Below are positions 39,008 to 51,324 of a stretch of DNA of 64,000 bases, one piece after another. The DNA is from NORP233 sp050186825 (lineage in GTDB: Bacteria; Planctomycetota; J058). Every line of letters starts with the position of its first letter. Positions within the stretch are counted from its first letter, which is position 1. The stretch covers positions 101,865 to 165,864 of the forward strand of contig JBFWYD010000015.1 in the NCBI GenBank assembly GCA_050186825.1, given 5' to 3'. The notes below the pieces were generated by a model. The model had not been told where the DNA came from and made no database searches. It worked only from the letters and a program-made list of their open reading frames with translations. A program made the position numbers and the translations under genes.

Positions 39008-39137
39008 CTTCCTTCGCGTTCCTCCGCGTCTTTCCCGGCCTCAGTCCACCGAGGCCTCCTTCGCGTCCTCAGCGTCTTTCCCGGCCTCTGCGCACCGCAC
39101 GCCCTTCGCGCCTCTGCGCCTTGGCGTCTTTGCGTTG
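39008..39137. repeat. Dispersed-type repeat of CGCAGAG/CGCAAAG units
   Basis: Read on the minus strand this region runs TTTCAACGCAAAGACGC, CAAGGCGCAGAGGCG and then two longer related copies of a 29-bp unit containing GCGTCTTTCCCGGCCTC on the plus strand (around 39027 and 39073). Such CGCAAAG/CGCAGAG repeats are scattered in many unrelated bacterial genomes. It is related in style to the arms at 6.6-6.85 and 45.9-46.25 kb but lacks their flanks. It occupies most of the 281-bp convergent gap. Confidence 0.55.
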
Positions 39138-39152
39138 AAAAGGAAGCACACG

Positions 39153-39175
39153 ACCCGGTCGGCACACGACCGGGT
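39153..39175. terminator. Bidirectional terminator-like hairpin
   Basis: A 9-bp perfect stem ACCCGGTCG/CGACCGGGT with a 5-nt loop (GCACA) lies between two convergent genes, 24 bases from the stop of the minus-strand one. It could serve both; no T tract. Confidence 0.5.
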
Positions 39176-39198
39176 GTCGGCGGTGGCTCCTCCGGCCG

Positions 39199-41046
39199 CT
39201 ACTCCAGATCGAAGAGCAACCCCGCCCCGTGGACCTCGATCCCGTCGCCGGGCTCGAGCACGGCCTGGTCGGGGACGGGCTCGCCGTTGAGCACGACGGC
39301 CTGCGGGTCCTCGCTGGTGTTGATCAGCCGGTAGCCGTCCGAGCCGCGCACGATCAGGGCCGCCTTGCGCGGGGTGCCTACCGGGAGGCGCAGGTCGCAG
39401 GCGTAGCTGTGGCCGATCTGGAAGGCGTGCGCGATGAAGGAGCGCACCTCCTGACCGCTGCGGCTGAAGATCACGAAGCCGCGCGGGGCCGGCCAGGTCT
39501 GGCCGAGCGCGGGGCCCGGGGTCAGGTCCGCCGGGGCGGCGACGGGGTAGCGGAGCGTGGCGCGCGGCGGCGTGGGCGGCGGCTCGGGGGCGTAGGGGTT
39601 CTCCTGCTCGAAGGGCGGCTCGGGGAGGGCGGGCGACTCGCCGCTGGGCGACTCCTCGGGCGCCTCGATCGCCCCCTCGCCCGACTCCACGGCCTCGGGC
39701 TCGCGCGCCGGCGCCGGCGCAGGCGGGGTGGCCGGAGCGCTGCGCAGCGCGCGCAGGTCGGCCTCGGACAGCGGCGTGTAGTCGACCTCGAGGTGGAACT
39801 TGTCCGAGAGCACGACCACGTCGCCGGGCGCGAGGGCGTGCTCACCGCTGACCTGCTTGCCGCGGAGCGCGGTGGCGTTGGTCGAGGACAGGGCCGCCAG
39901 GAACAGCTCGCCCCGGCGCCGGCGCAGCTCGGCGTGCCGCCGCGACACGATCGGGTTGTCGATGGAGATCGTGCTCTGCGGGCTGCGCCCGATCGTGACC
40001 ACGTCCTGGTCGAGCTCGTAGACCCCGAGGGTCACGCCGCGCGAGGAGAGCCGGACCGTGTAGTGCAGGTCGGGAGGAGGCGGGCCCGTCGGGAGCCGGA
40101 CGTCGTCGTCCAGGAAGGGCGGCAACTTGCCCACGGGCGGGCGGGTGGTGGCGGTGTCCCCCGAGACCGGGGCCAGCTTGGCGTCGGGCCCCAGCGGGAG
40201 CTGCCCGGCCTCGACCAGGATCAGGTCGGCCCGGGCCTGGGCGGCGGAGAGGTAGCGGTACTCCACGTCCCGCGCGGTCAGGCCGCGCAGGAGGCGCACC
40301 GTCGCGGGGCTGATCTCCGGCACGAGCTCGCGCGGGTCGGGCACCTCCTGGTTGACGTGCTGCTGGCCCAGCTCGGCGCGGGTCCGCCCGGTGAAGGGGA
40401 ACTTGCCCGTCAGCAGCCGGTAGAGGCACACCCCGAGCGAGTAGAGGTCGGCCCGCGCGTCCACGTCCATGCCCAGCACCCGCTCCGGCGCCAGGTAGTG
40501 CGGCGACTGGATCGGCTCCGCGGCCCGCTCGCCCGGGCCGCCGAGGACGTGCATCCCGAGGTCGGTCAGGCGCGGGGCGCCGTCGAGGTCGACCAGCACG
40601 TCCTTGAGGGTCAGGTTCCCGTGGACCAGCCCGGCCGAGCCGCAGAGCACGAGCGCCTCGGCCAGGGCGCTGCACACCGCCAGCGCGTCGGACTCCGCGA
40701 AGGACCCGTCCACCTCGAGCATCCGCTCCAGGCTCATCCCCTGGACGAGCTCCGAGACCACGAACACGAGCCCGTCGGTCTCGCCGACCTCGAGCACGCG
40801 GGCCAGGCTCGGGTGCCGCAGGCGGGCGGCCCTCTCCAGGTTGGCCACCAGCGCGGCGCGGTCGGGCTGGCTGGGGTAGAGGCGCGGGTCCAGGAACTTG
40901 ATCGCGACCAGGGCCCCGTCGTCCAGGTGCCGGCCCTTGCGGACCACACCGCCCGGGCTCTCGCCGATGGGCTCGAGGAGCTCGTAGCCCTCGACCGACA
41001 CCAGCCCGAACCGGGTCCCCGTCTTGCGCTTGACCGACTCGCCCAC
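39199..41046 (-). CDS. Pseudokinase with two FHA domains
   Basis: A 615-residue protein with a Ser/Thr-kinase-like domain (about 18-285) followed by two FHA regions. The ATP Lys50 and APE (186-188) are kept, but the catalytic loop reads HGNLTLKD (142-149) instead of HRDLKPxN, so the catalytic Asp is missing. The metal-binding DFG is DLG (162-164), and the glycine loop is GESPGG. I therefore predict no phosphotransfer. FHA1 (about 330-423) keeps the phosphothreonine-binding residues Arg354, Ser368, His371 and Asn390. FHA2 (about 522-612) is degenerate, with GH in place of GR. A Pro/Glu-rich linker joins them. It is the third gene of the kinase/FHA cassette. It starts at GTG 41044-41046. Confidence 0.88.
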   Translation of the reverse strand: MGESVKRKTGTRFGLVSVEGYELLEPIGESPGGVVRKGRHLDDGALVAIKFLDPRLYPSQPDRAALVANLERAARLRHPSLARVLEVGETDGLVFVVSELVQGMSLERMLEVDGSFAESDALAVCSALAEALVLCGSAGLVHGNLTLKDVLVDLDGAPRLTDLGMHVLGGPGERAAEPIQSPHYLAPERVLGMDVDARADLYSLGVCLYRLLTGKFPFTGRTRAELGQQHVNQEVPDPRELVPEISPATVRLLRGLTARDVEYRYLSAAQARADLILVEAGQLPLGPDAKLAPVSGDTATTRPPVGKLPPFLDDDVRLPTGPPPPDLHYTVRLSSRGVTLGVYELDQDVVTIGRSPQSTISIDNPIVSRRHAELRRRRGELFLAALSSTNATALRGKQVSGEHALAPGDVVVLSDKFHLEVDYTPLSEADLRALRSAPATPPAPAPAREPEAVESGEGAIEAPEESPSGESPALPEPPFEQENPYAPEPPPTPPRATLRYPVAAPADLTPGPALGQTWPAPRGFVIFSRSGQEVRSFIAHAFQIGHSYACDLRLPVGTPRKAALIVRGSDGYRLINTSEDPQAVVLNGEPVPDQAVLEPGDGIEVHGAGLLFDLE

Positions 41047-41158
41047 GTCTCGTCCGTCGCCGTCGCGGCGCCCCAGCGGCCCGCGGAGCAGCCTGCCAGT
41101 CTAGGAGGAGGGGCACGTCACGGGTAGGCGACAGGTCCCCCGAGGTCTTTCCCGGCCC

Positions 41159-41671
41159 CTAGCCCTCGAGCTGGCCCAGGAAGCGGTAGAGGCTCGGCCC
41201 CTGGAGCAGGGTGACCTGGGTGGAGCCGAGGAAGAAGCTCGTGGCCAGCTCCACGTCGTAGACCTGGCGCGGGACCAGGCGCTCGCCGCGGAGGTAGCTG
41301 CCGTTGGTCGAGCCGGCGTCCACCAGCCGCCAGGCGCCGCTCGGGGCTTGGATCAGGTAGGCGTGGAACTTGGACATGTCGGTGGCGTTGATCACCACGT
41401 CGTTGTTCTGGGCCCGCCCGAAGGTGATCCACTGCGCGAAGGGGTTGTTGGCCCGCTTGCGCACCCGGATCAGGTCCAGCCCGAGCACGGGGCGCGCGCC
41501 GGGCTTGTCCACCAGCGGGCCGGTGCCGTCGGGCATGGTCAGGAACTGGAACTCGCCCGCCGCGCCGTTGATCAGGCCGACGGCGGCCACGGTGAAGGGG
41601 TAGCGCTGGCAGAAGTCCGCGCAGCTCAGGCCCTCGGTCGTGCTGGGGACGTAGTCTTCCGTCTCGAGCAT
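41159..41671 (-). CDS. Small FHA-domain protein
   Basis: A 170-residue protein. The FHA core (about 65-150) has the residues that contact phosphothreonine: Arg86 in FGRAQNNDV, Ser100 and His103 in MSKFHAY, and Asn123 in STNGS. An N-terminal 60 residues (including CADFCQRYP) have no clear match. It is paralogous to the FHA protein at 59.0 kb, sharing NNDVV and SKFHAY. It lies between the tandem kinase (124 bp upstream) and the pseudokinase-FHA gene (112 bp downstream), all on the minus strand. That placement suggests an adaptor that binds phosphorylated Thr-x-x-Asp/Glu sites on the kinase. I chose ATG 41669-41671; an upstream in-frame start gives a 195-residue form with an implausible Arg-rich leader. 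Confidence 0.85.
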   Translation of the reverse strand: MLETEDYVPSTTEGLSCADFCQRYPFTVAAVGLINGAAGEFQFLTMPDGTGPLVDKPGARPVLGLDLIRVRKRANNPFAQWITFGRAQNNDVVINATDMSKFHAYLIQAPSGAWRLVDAGSTNGSYLRGERLVPRQVYDVELATSFFLGSTQVTLLQGPSLYRFLGQLEG

Positions 41672-41795
41672 GGCGCGGAATGGTAGCGCGTAGGGGCGCG
41701 AGCGCAAGCAATCGCTTCGGCGCCGCGGAGCGTCGCCGGGCGCCAAACCTGAACGAAGAGTCAGGATTGCGCGGGGAGCGCGCTACCCGAGCTCG

Positions 41796-45500
<3,705 letters not shown>

Positions 45501-45607
45501 CGGACCTCCGCTCCCGGCCCGCAGGATAGGAGCGAAGCCACCCGTCGAGCAACCGGGGCCGGGACCGCGTGACGCCCCGGCTCCCTTCCCCGATACTCGC
45601 CCGCCCC

Positions 45608-48600
45608 ATGAGCGACCCCGTAGCCTCCCGGCTCGAGCAGCAGCGCCAGAAGCTGCTCGACCTGACCCGGCGCAACCGCCTCCTGAACTTCAAGCCCACC
45701 CGCCGCACGACCGTGCGCGTGGTGGGCGAGCTCCCCGGCGAGCTGTTCCGCCTCGTGGCGCTCGAGGGCAAGCCCCTGGGGTTCCTGCCGGGGGAGGCGG
45801 CTTCGGGGGCGGATTCGGGGGCGGTGGCTGCGGAGGCGGAGGGTTCAGGAGCTGCGGGGGCGGTTCTCTTCAGCGCAGAGGCGCAGAGGCGCAGAGACGC
45901 AGAGGGGCCCTCGCAGGAGCAGGCGCGCGACTCGGAGACGCCGGATTCGCAGGCGCTGGCTACCGAAGCGAAGGGGACAGGAGCTGCGCAGGCGTTGGAT
46001 TTCAGCGCAGAGATCGCAGAGAGCGCGGAGATCGCCAGGAGTGAGCGCGGGGGGGACTCCGCAGCGAAGTCGGATCGGGACGAACGGACGGGCACGGGTG
46101 AGCGAGGGGGTGTCGCCGCAGCGAGTTCGGATCGAGGAGCGGGCACGGGCACGAAGATCCCAATCTCGGGCTCGGACTCGCCCTCGGACGTGAAGTCGCG
46201 CCCTCGCTCACACCCACCGATCTCCGCGGACTCTGCGATCTCTGCGCTGAATACCAACGCTGTCGCACACCCTCGCGATCCCGGCCTCGCAACTCGCCCC
46301 CGCTCAGAGTCTCCGGACTCGGCTTCGGCTTCGGACTCGGCCTCGGCCTCGGACTCGGCCTCGGCCTCGGACTCGGTCCCGGATTCGGGCTCGGAGTCAG
46401 AGTCGGGCACGGGCACGGAGGCAGAGGGGCACGGGCTCACCGACAGCGCGACCTACAAGCGCCGCGCGGCCTCCGAGCTCGAGTCCCGCCACACCGACCT
46501 CGACCTCCAGACCGATCTGCTCCCCGGCGAGCTCGAGAAGAACCTCGTCGCCGTGGCCCGCGCCGCCGCGACCACCGTCGAGGAGCAGGGCTTCAACTCC
46601 CTGTTCCTCGCGCTCGGCTTCCTGGAGTGGCAGGACCTCGAGACCAGGAAGCCGCAGCAGGCGCCGATCCTGCTCGTGCCCGTCGACCTCTCGCGCAAGA
46701 GCGTGCGCAGCCGCTTCCGCGTCGCCGCGGGTGAGGACGACCCGCTGCTCAACCCGGCCCTGGCCTACAAGCTGAAGCAGGACTGGGGGATCGAGCTCCC
46801 CGAGCTCCCCGACGACCTGCTCGACCTCGACCCGGACGCGGTGCTCGAGGACCTCGCGGCCAAGGTCGCGGGGCTCGAGGGCTGGCGCGTGACCGAGGAG
46901 TGCGCCCTGGCGCTGTTCTCGTTCACGAAGTTCGTCATGTACAAGGACCTCGAGGCCCACCAGGAGCGCGCGCTGAGCCATCCGCTCCTGCGCCGGCTCC
47001 TGGGCGACGGCGCGGCCGAGCTGCCGCGCCTGCCCGCCGAGCGGCCCGAGCGCCCGCCCCACGAGGTGTTCAGCGTGATGGACGCCGACGCCAGCCAGCG
47101 CGAGGCCGTCGAGGCCGCGCTCGCGGGCGAGAGCCTCGTGCTCGAGGGGCCGCCCGGGACGGGCAAGTCGCAGACGATCACCAACGTGATCGCGGAGCTG
47201 CTCGGCGCCGGGAAGAGCGTGCTCTTCGTGAGCGAGAAGATGGCCGCGCTCGAGGTCGTGCAGCAGCGCCTGGCCGACGCCGGCCTGGGCGAGTTCTGCC
47301 TCGAGCTCCACAGCCGCCACGCCAACAAGCGCGCCCTGGTCCGCAACCTGGCGGCGACGCTCGAGCTCGACCCGCAGCCCGACCACGCCGAGGACTCGGC
47401 GCTCGCGGCCCTCGGCGCGCTCGAGCGCGAGCTGAGCGAGTACGCGCGCGAGCTGCACGAGCCGTGGGGCGCGCTGGGCGCCTCGCCCTATCAGGCCCTG
47501 GGCGCGCTCGAGGAGCGCGAGGACCCCTTCGACGCGGTCACGGGCTCGCGGCTCGCGGCCGCGCTCGCGGGCTGCGAGGCCTGGACCCGCGAGGACCTGG
47601 CCGCGCGCGAGCAGGCGCTCGCCGCGCACGTCCAGCACCTCGCGCGCACCGGCCCGCCCGCGGAGCACCCCTGCCGCGGCGTGGGCCGCACCGAGCTCGA
47701 CTACGCGGGGCAGGGCGAGCTGCTCGGCGCGCTCGACGAGCTGCTCGAGCGCGCCCTGCCCGCCCTGCGCCGCGGCGGCGCGGCCCTGGCCGAGGTCGCG
47801 GCGGCCCGCGCGCCGGGCGCCGCGGCCGAGGTCGCGCCGCTCTGCGATCTGGCCGAGCTCCTGCTCGACCCCGCGCGCCCCGCGCCCGAGGTGCTCGCGA
47901 ACCCGGCCTGGGACCGCGAGCCGCCCGAGGCGGCCGGCCTCTGCGAGCTGGCCGAGGCCCACGCCGCCGCGCGCGCCGAGACCGACGCCCGCTTCGGCGA
48001 CGCCGTCTACGAGCGCCACGACCTGCTCGAGCTCGCGGGCCAGCACCAGCACTACGGCCAGCGCTGGTGGCGCTGGTTCGTGCCCGCCTGGTACTCCGCG
48101 CGCTCCCGGGTCAACGCGCTGCGCCGCCCCGGCTACCAGGCCAGCGGGCCGGAGCTGGTCGAGCACCTCAGCCGCGCCGAGGAGGCGCGCCGCCTGGCGG
48201 GGCGCGTGAGCGCGGTCGGGGCCGAGGCCCGCGCCCTGTTCGGGCCCGCCTGGGACGAGAGCGTGCGTGCAGGCCCAGGTGCAGGTACAGCCGCAGGCCC
48301 AGGTGCAGGATCAGCCTCGCCCGCGCTCCCCTCCGCGCCAGCCGGCGCCGCTGGCGCCGCGACCGCCCTCGCCAAGCGCGCGGCTCCCGGCGCTGCTCCT
48401 GGGGCTGGGCGCGGCGCGGCCGCGCGCGAGCGCCTCGAGCGCACCGGCGCGCTCGCGCGGCGCTTCCGCGCCCACCTCACGGCGCGGCGGCCCACGCCCG
48501 AGCTCCAGCAGGTCCTGGCCGCGGGCGGCCCCGACCCTGCTGCCCTGCGGAAGGCCCTCGACGAGGCGCGCGCCCGCCTCGCCGCGCACGACGAGGCCTG

Positions 48601-51253
48601 GTCGCGCTTCGCGGCCGCGGCCGCCTGGGACGAGGCGGACGCCTTCGCGGGCGAGGCCCCCGACTACGAGCGGCTGGTGGCCCGGCTCGAGGCGCTGCGG
48701 GCGCGCCCCGAGCGCCTGGGCGACTGGGTGCTCTACGTGCGCAGCCGCGGGCAGCTGGCCCAGCTCGGGCTGGCCGAGTTCGTGGCCCGCGCGACGGCCG
48801 CCGGCGCGGCGCTCCCCGAGTGGCTGCGCCAGGCCTTCTTCCACCGCTTCCTCGACCTGGCAGTGGGCGCGCGCCCGCGCCTGCGCGGCTTCGACCCTGT
48901 CGCCCTCGACGAGCGCGTGGCCGAGTTCAAGCGCCTCGACCGCCGCCAGCTCCAGCTGGCCCGCGTCCGCCTCCGCCACCGGCTGGCGGCCGCGCGCCCG
49001 GACACCTCGTGGATGGCGAGCAAGGACTCGGAGCTGGGCCTGCTCCAGCGCGAGCTGCGCCGCCAGCGCGGGCACCTCCCGGTGCGCGCCCTGCTGCGCA
49101 AGGTCCCGACCGTGCTGCGCGCGCTCAAGCCCTGCCTGCTGATGAGCCCGCTGACCGTGGCCCAGTTCACCGACCCGGAGCTGCTGGCCTTCGATGCGGT
49201 GGTCTTCGACGAGGCCAGCCAGATCGCGCCCGAGGACGCGCTGGGCGCGCTCCTGCGCGGGGCCCAGGTGGTGGTCGTGGGCGACAGCCAGCAGATGCCG
49301 CCCACGAGCTTCTTCAAGAAGATGGTCGCGACCGAGGCGGGCGACGCGAGCGACGACGAGGAGGAGCCCGAGGTCGACCTCGAGAGCGTGCTCGACGAGA
49401 TGGTCGCGCGCGGCCTGCCGCAGCGCACCCTGCGCTGGCACTACCGCAGCCGGCACGAGTCCCTGATCGCCTTCTCCAACCGCAACTTCTACGAGGGGCG
49501 GCTGCGCACCTTCCCCAGCCCCGACGACGGCGGCGGGCGGCTGGGCCTCTCCTTCACCCACGTCGAGGACGGCGTCTACGACCGCGGCAAGAGCGGCACC
49601 AACCGGCGCGAGGCCGAGGCCGTGGCCGACGCGGTGCTCGCGCACTACGCGCGCGACCCCGGCCGCTCGCTCGGGGTGGGCGCCTTCAGCCAGGCCCAGC
49701 AGGACGCGATCCTGGACGCGGTCGAGCGCCGGCTGCGCGCCGCCCCCGAGCTCGAGCCGCTGCTCGCGGCCAGCGAGGAGGAGCACTTCTTCGTCAAGAA
49801 CCTGGAGAACCTCCAGGGCGACGAGCGGGACGTGATCTTCATCTCGATCGGCTACGGCCCGGACGCGGCCGGCAAGCTCGCGCTCAACTTCGGCCCGCTC
49901 AACAAGGCCGGCGGCGAGCGGCGCCTGAACGTGCTCGTGACCCGCGCCCGCGAGCAGGTGCGCGTGTTCGGCTCCTTCCACCCCGACCAGCTCGATCTGC
50001 GCGGCAGCGAGGCCCGCGGCGTGCACCTCCTGCGCGCCTACCTCGAGCTCGCCGCGCGCCGCGAGGTGGCCCGCCTGGACGAGGCGGCCGAGGCCGCGGC
50101 CCGCGTCGAGCGCCGCAGCCTGGTCGAGGCCATGGAGGCCGCGCTCCGCGCCCGCGGCTACGAGGTCGCGCGCGACGTGGGCAGCTCGGGCGTGCGCATC
50201 GACCTCGCCCTGCGCGCCCCGCAGTCCGAGCCCGAGGCGCCCGCGCCCGAGGCGGCCGAGGCCAGCGAGGCCGAGGCCGCGCCGGACGCGCAGCCCGCGG
50301 ACGCGCAGCCCGCCGACGCGCAGCCCGCGGGCGCGGGTCACGCGGCCAGCGACGCGCCCGCGGCGCCGCCCGGCTTCGAGCTCGGCGTGCTGGTGGACGG
50401 CGAGCGCTGGTTCTCCTTTCCCACCCCGCGCGACCGCGAGCGCGTGGTGCCGGGCACGCTCCAGCACCAGCGCTGGCGCCTGCACCGGGTGTGGGCCCTC
50501 GACTGGCACCGCCGCCGCGAGGGCGTGCTCGAGGGGATCGAGGCCGCCCTGGTCGCCGCGCGCGAGGCCCGGGCCGCAGAGGCCGCCGCGGCCGCCGCGC
50601 AGGAGGCGGCCGCGCAGGAGGCGGCCGCGGCCGCGCGCGCGCGCGGGAGCGAGTCGAGCGAGCAGGACGCGATCGCGCTCAAGGCCCCCGCGCCGAGCGA
50701 CGCGGCCGCGCCGACCACGCCCTACCAGGAGCACCCGATCGAGCGCCTCGGCGACGCCGAGGGCTTCGCGAAGGCGCCCCTGGGCGAGCTCTCGACCCTG
50801 GTCGCGGCCGTGGTCGCGACCGAGGGTCCGATCCACCAGGACGAGCTCGAGCGGCGCGTGCTGGCCCACTTCGACCTCTCGCGCTCGGGCAAGCGCGCCC
50901 GCCAGCGCGTCGAGGAGGCCACGGCCGGCGCCCTTGGCGTCGAGCGCCGCGGCGACTTCCTCTGGCCGCGCGACCTCGCCGCCGACTCCCCCCCGCTGCG
51001 GGACCGCTCCCAGGCCGGCCCGCGCGACCCCGACCTGATCCCGCCCGCTGAGCTCGCGGCCGCGGTGACCCTCGTCGCCCGCAAGGAATACCGCATCGCG
51101 CGCGAGGACCTGGTCAAGCAGGCCGGCAAGCTGCTCGGCTTCCCCCGCGCCGGCGCCAAGCTCCGCGCCGCCCTGGCCCGCGCCCTCGACGAGGCCGTCG
51201 CCCGCGGCGAGCTGAGCGAGGACCGCGGCGTGGTCGTGGTGGCGACGAGCTGA
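45608..51253 (+). CDS. DUF4011 superfamily 1 helicase with Vsr-like nuclease and DUF3320 domains
   Basis: An 1881-residue protein from ATG 45608. DUF4011 is split: residues 6-61 and about 285-450, with about 215 low-complexity residues between. The helicase core has Walker A GPPGTGKS (514-521), DEAS (Asp1201/Glu1202), GDSQQMPP and LNVLVTRARE. After it comes a restriction-endonuclease-like (Vsr/MTES) domain (about 1500-1640; GVRIDLALR and FELGVLVDGE carry likely catalytic acids), an Ala/Gln/Glu coil and DUF3320 (about 1700-1870). The DUF4011-helicase-Vsr arrangement has been reported as an antiphage system (Hhe), so defence is the likely role. The insert is the same repeat as at 6.5-6.9 kb and is kept in frame. 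A second small Gly/Ala/Pro-rich expansion lies at 48.26-48.42 kb. Confidence 0.9.
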   Translation: MSDPVASRLEQQRQKLLDLTRRNRLLNFKPTRRTTVRVVGELPGELFRLVALEGKPLGFLPGEAASGADSGAVAAEAEGSGAAGAVLFSAEAQRRRDAEGPSQEQARDSETPDSQALATEAKGTGAAQALDFSAEIAESAEIARSERGGDSAAKSDRDERTGTGERGGVAAASSDRGAGTGTKIPISGSDSPSDVKSRPRSHPPISADSAISALNTNAVAHPRDPGLATRPRSESPDSASASDSASASDSASASDSVPDSGSESESGTGTEAEGHGLTDSATYKRRAASELESRHTDLDLQTDLLPGELEKNLVAVARAAATTVEEQGFNSLFLALGFLEWQDLETRKPQQAPILLVPVDLSRKSVRSRFRVAAGEDDPLLNPALAYKLKQDWGIELPELPDDLLDLDPDAVLEDLAAKVAGLEGWRVTEECALALFSFTKFVMYKDLEAHQERALSHPLLRRLLGDGAAELPRLPAERPERPPHEVFSVMDADASQREAVEAALAGESLVLEGPPGTGKSQTITNVIAELLGAGKSVLFVSEKMAALEVVQQRLADAGLGEFCLELHSRHANKRALVRNLAATLELDPQPDHAEDSALAALGALERELSEYARELHEPWGALGASPYQALGALEEREDPFDAVTGSRLAAALAGCEAWTREDLAAREQALAAHVQHLARTGPPAEHPCRGVGRTELDYAGQGELLGALDELLERALPALRRGGAALAEVAAARAPGAAAEVAPLCDLAELLLDPARPAPEVLANPAWDREPPEAAGLCELAEAHAAARAETDARFGDAVYERHDLLELAGQHQHYGQRWWRWFVPAWYSARSRVNALRRPGYQASGPELVEHLSRAEEARRLAGRVSAVGAEARALFGPAWDESVRAGPGAGTAAGPGAGSASPALPSAPAGAAGAATALAKRAAPGAAPGAGRGAAARERLERTGALARRFRAHLTARRPTPELQQVLAAGGPDPAALRKALDEARARLAAHDEAWSRFAAAAAWDEADAFAGEAPDYERLVARLEALRARPERLGDWVLYVRSRGQLAQLGLAEFVARATAAGAALPEWLRQAFFHRFLDLAVGARPRLRGFDPVALDERVAEFKRLDRRQLQLARVRLRHRLAAARPDTSWMASKDSELGLLQRELRRQRGHLPVRALLRKVPTVLRALKPCLLMSPLTVAQFTDPELLAFDAVVFDEASQIAPEDALGALLRGAQVVVVGDSQQMPPTSFFKKMVATEAGDASDDEEEPEVDLESVLDEMVARGLPQRTLRWHYRSRHESLIAFSNRNFYEGRLRTFPSPDDGGGRLGLSFTHVEDGVYDRGKSGTNRREAEAVADAVLAHYARDPGRSLGVGAFSQAQQDAILDAVERRLRAAPELEPLLAASEEEHFFVKNLENLQGDERDVIFISIGYGPDAAGKLALNFGPLNKAGGERRLNVLVTRAREQVRVFGSFHPDQLDLRGSEARGVHLLRAYLELAARREVARLDEAAEAAARVERRSLVEAMEAALRARGYEVARDVGSSGVRIDLALRAPQSEPEAPAPEAAEASEAEAAPDAQPADAQPADAQPAGAGHAASDAPAAPPGFELGVLVDGERWFSFPTPRDRERVVPGTLQHQRWRLHRVWALDWHRRREGVLEGIEAALVAAREARAAEAAAAAAQEAAAQEAAAAARARGSESSEQDAIALKAPAPSDAAAPTTPYQEHPIERLGDAEGFAKAPLGELSTLVAAVVATEGPIHQDELERRVLAHFDLSRSGKRARQRVEEATAGALGVERRGDFLWPRDLAADSPPLRDRSQAGPRDPDLIPPAELAAAVTLVARKEYRIAREDLVKQAGKLLGFPRAGAKLRAALARALDEAVARGELSEDRGVVVVATS
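45795..46440 (+). repeat. Composite repeat inserted in frame in the helicase gene (cassette 2)
   Basis: Contains CGCAGAGGCGCAGAG units (45868-45905), an arm at 46002-46036, its inverse at 46218-46250, GGGCAC units near 46140, and (TCGGNN) hexamers at 46315-46400. The flanks GCAGCGA..TCGGATC and TACCAACGCTGTCGCACACC are those of the arms in cassette 1, with the arms in opposite relative order. Translated it gives FSAEAQRRRDAE, DFSAEIAESAEIA and SDSASASDSASAS. Confidence 0.8.
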
Positions 51254-51324
51254 GCCAAGCGGCGCCCACCGCCTCGGCGGACTCCGAGCCCCCTCCACCT
51301 GAAGCGGCTCGCAGCCGCCTTCGT

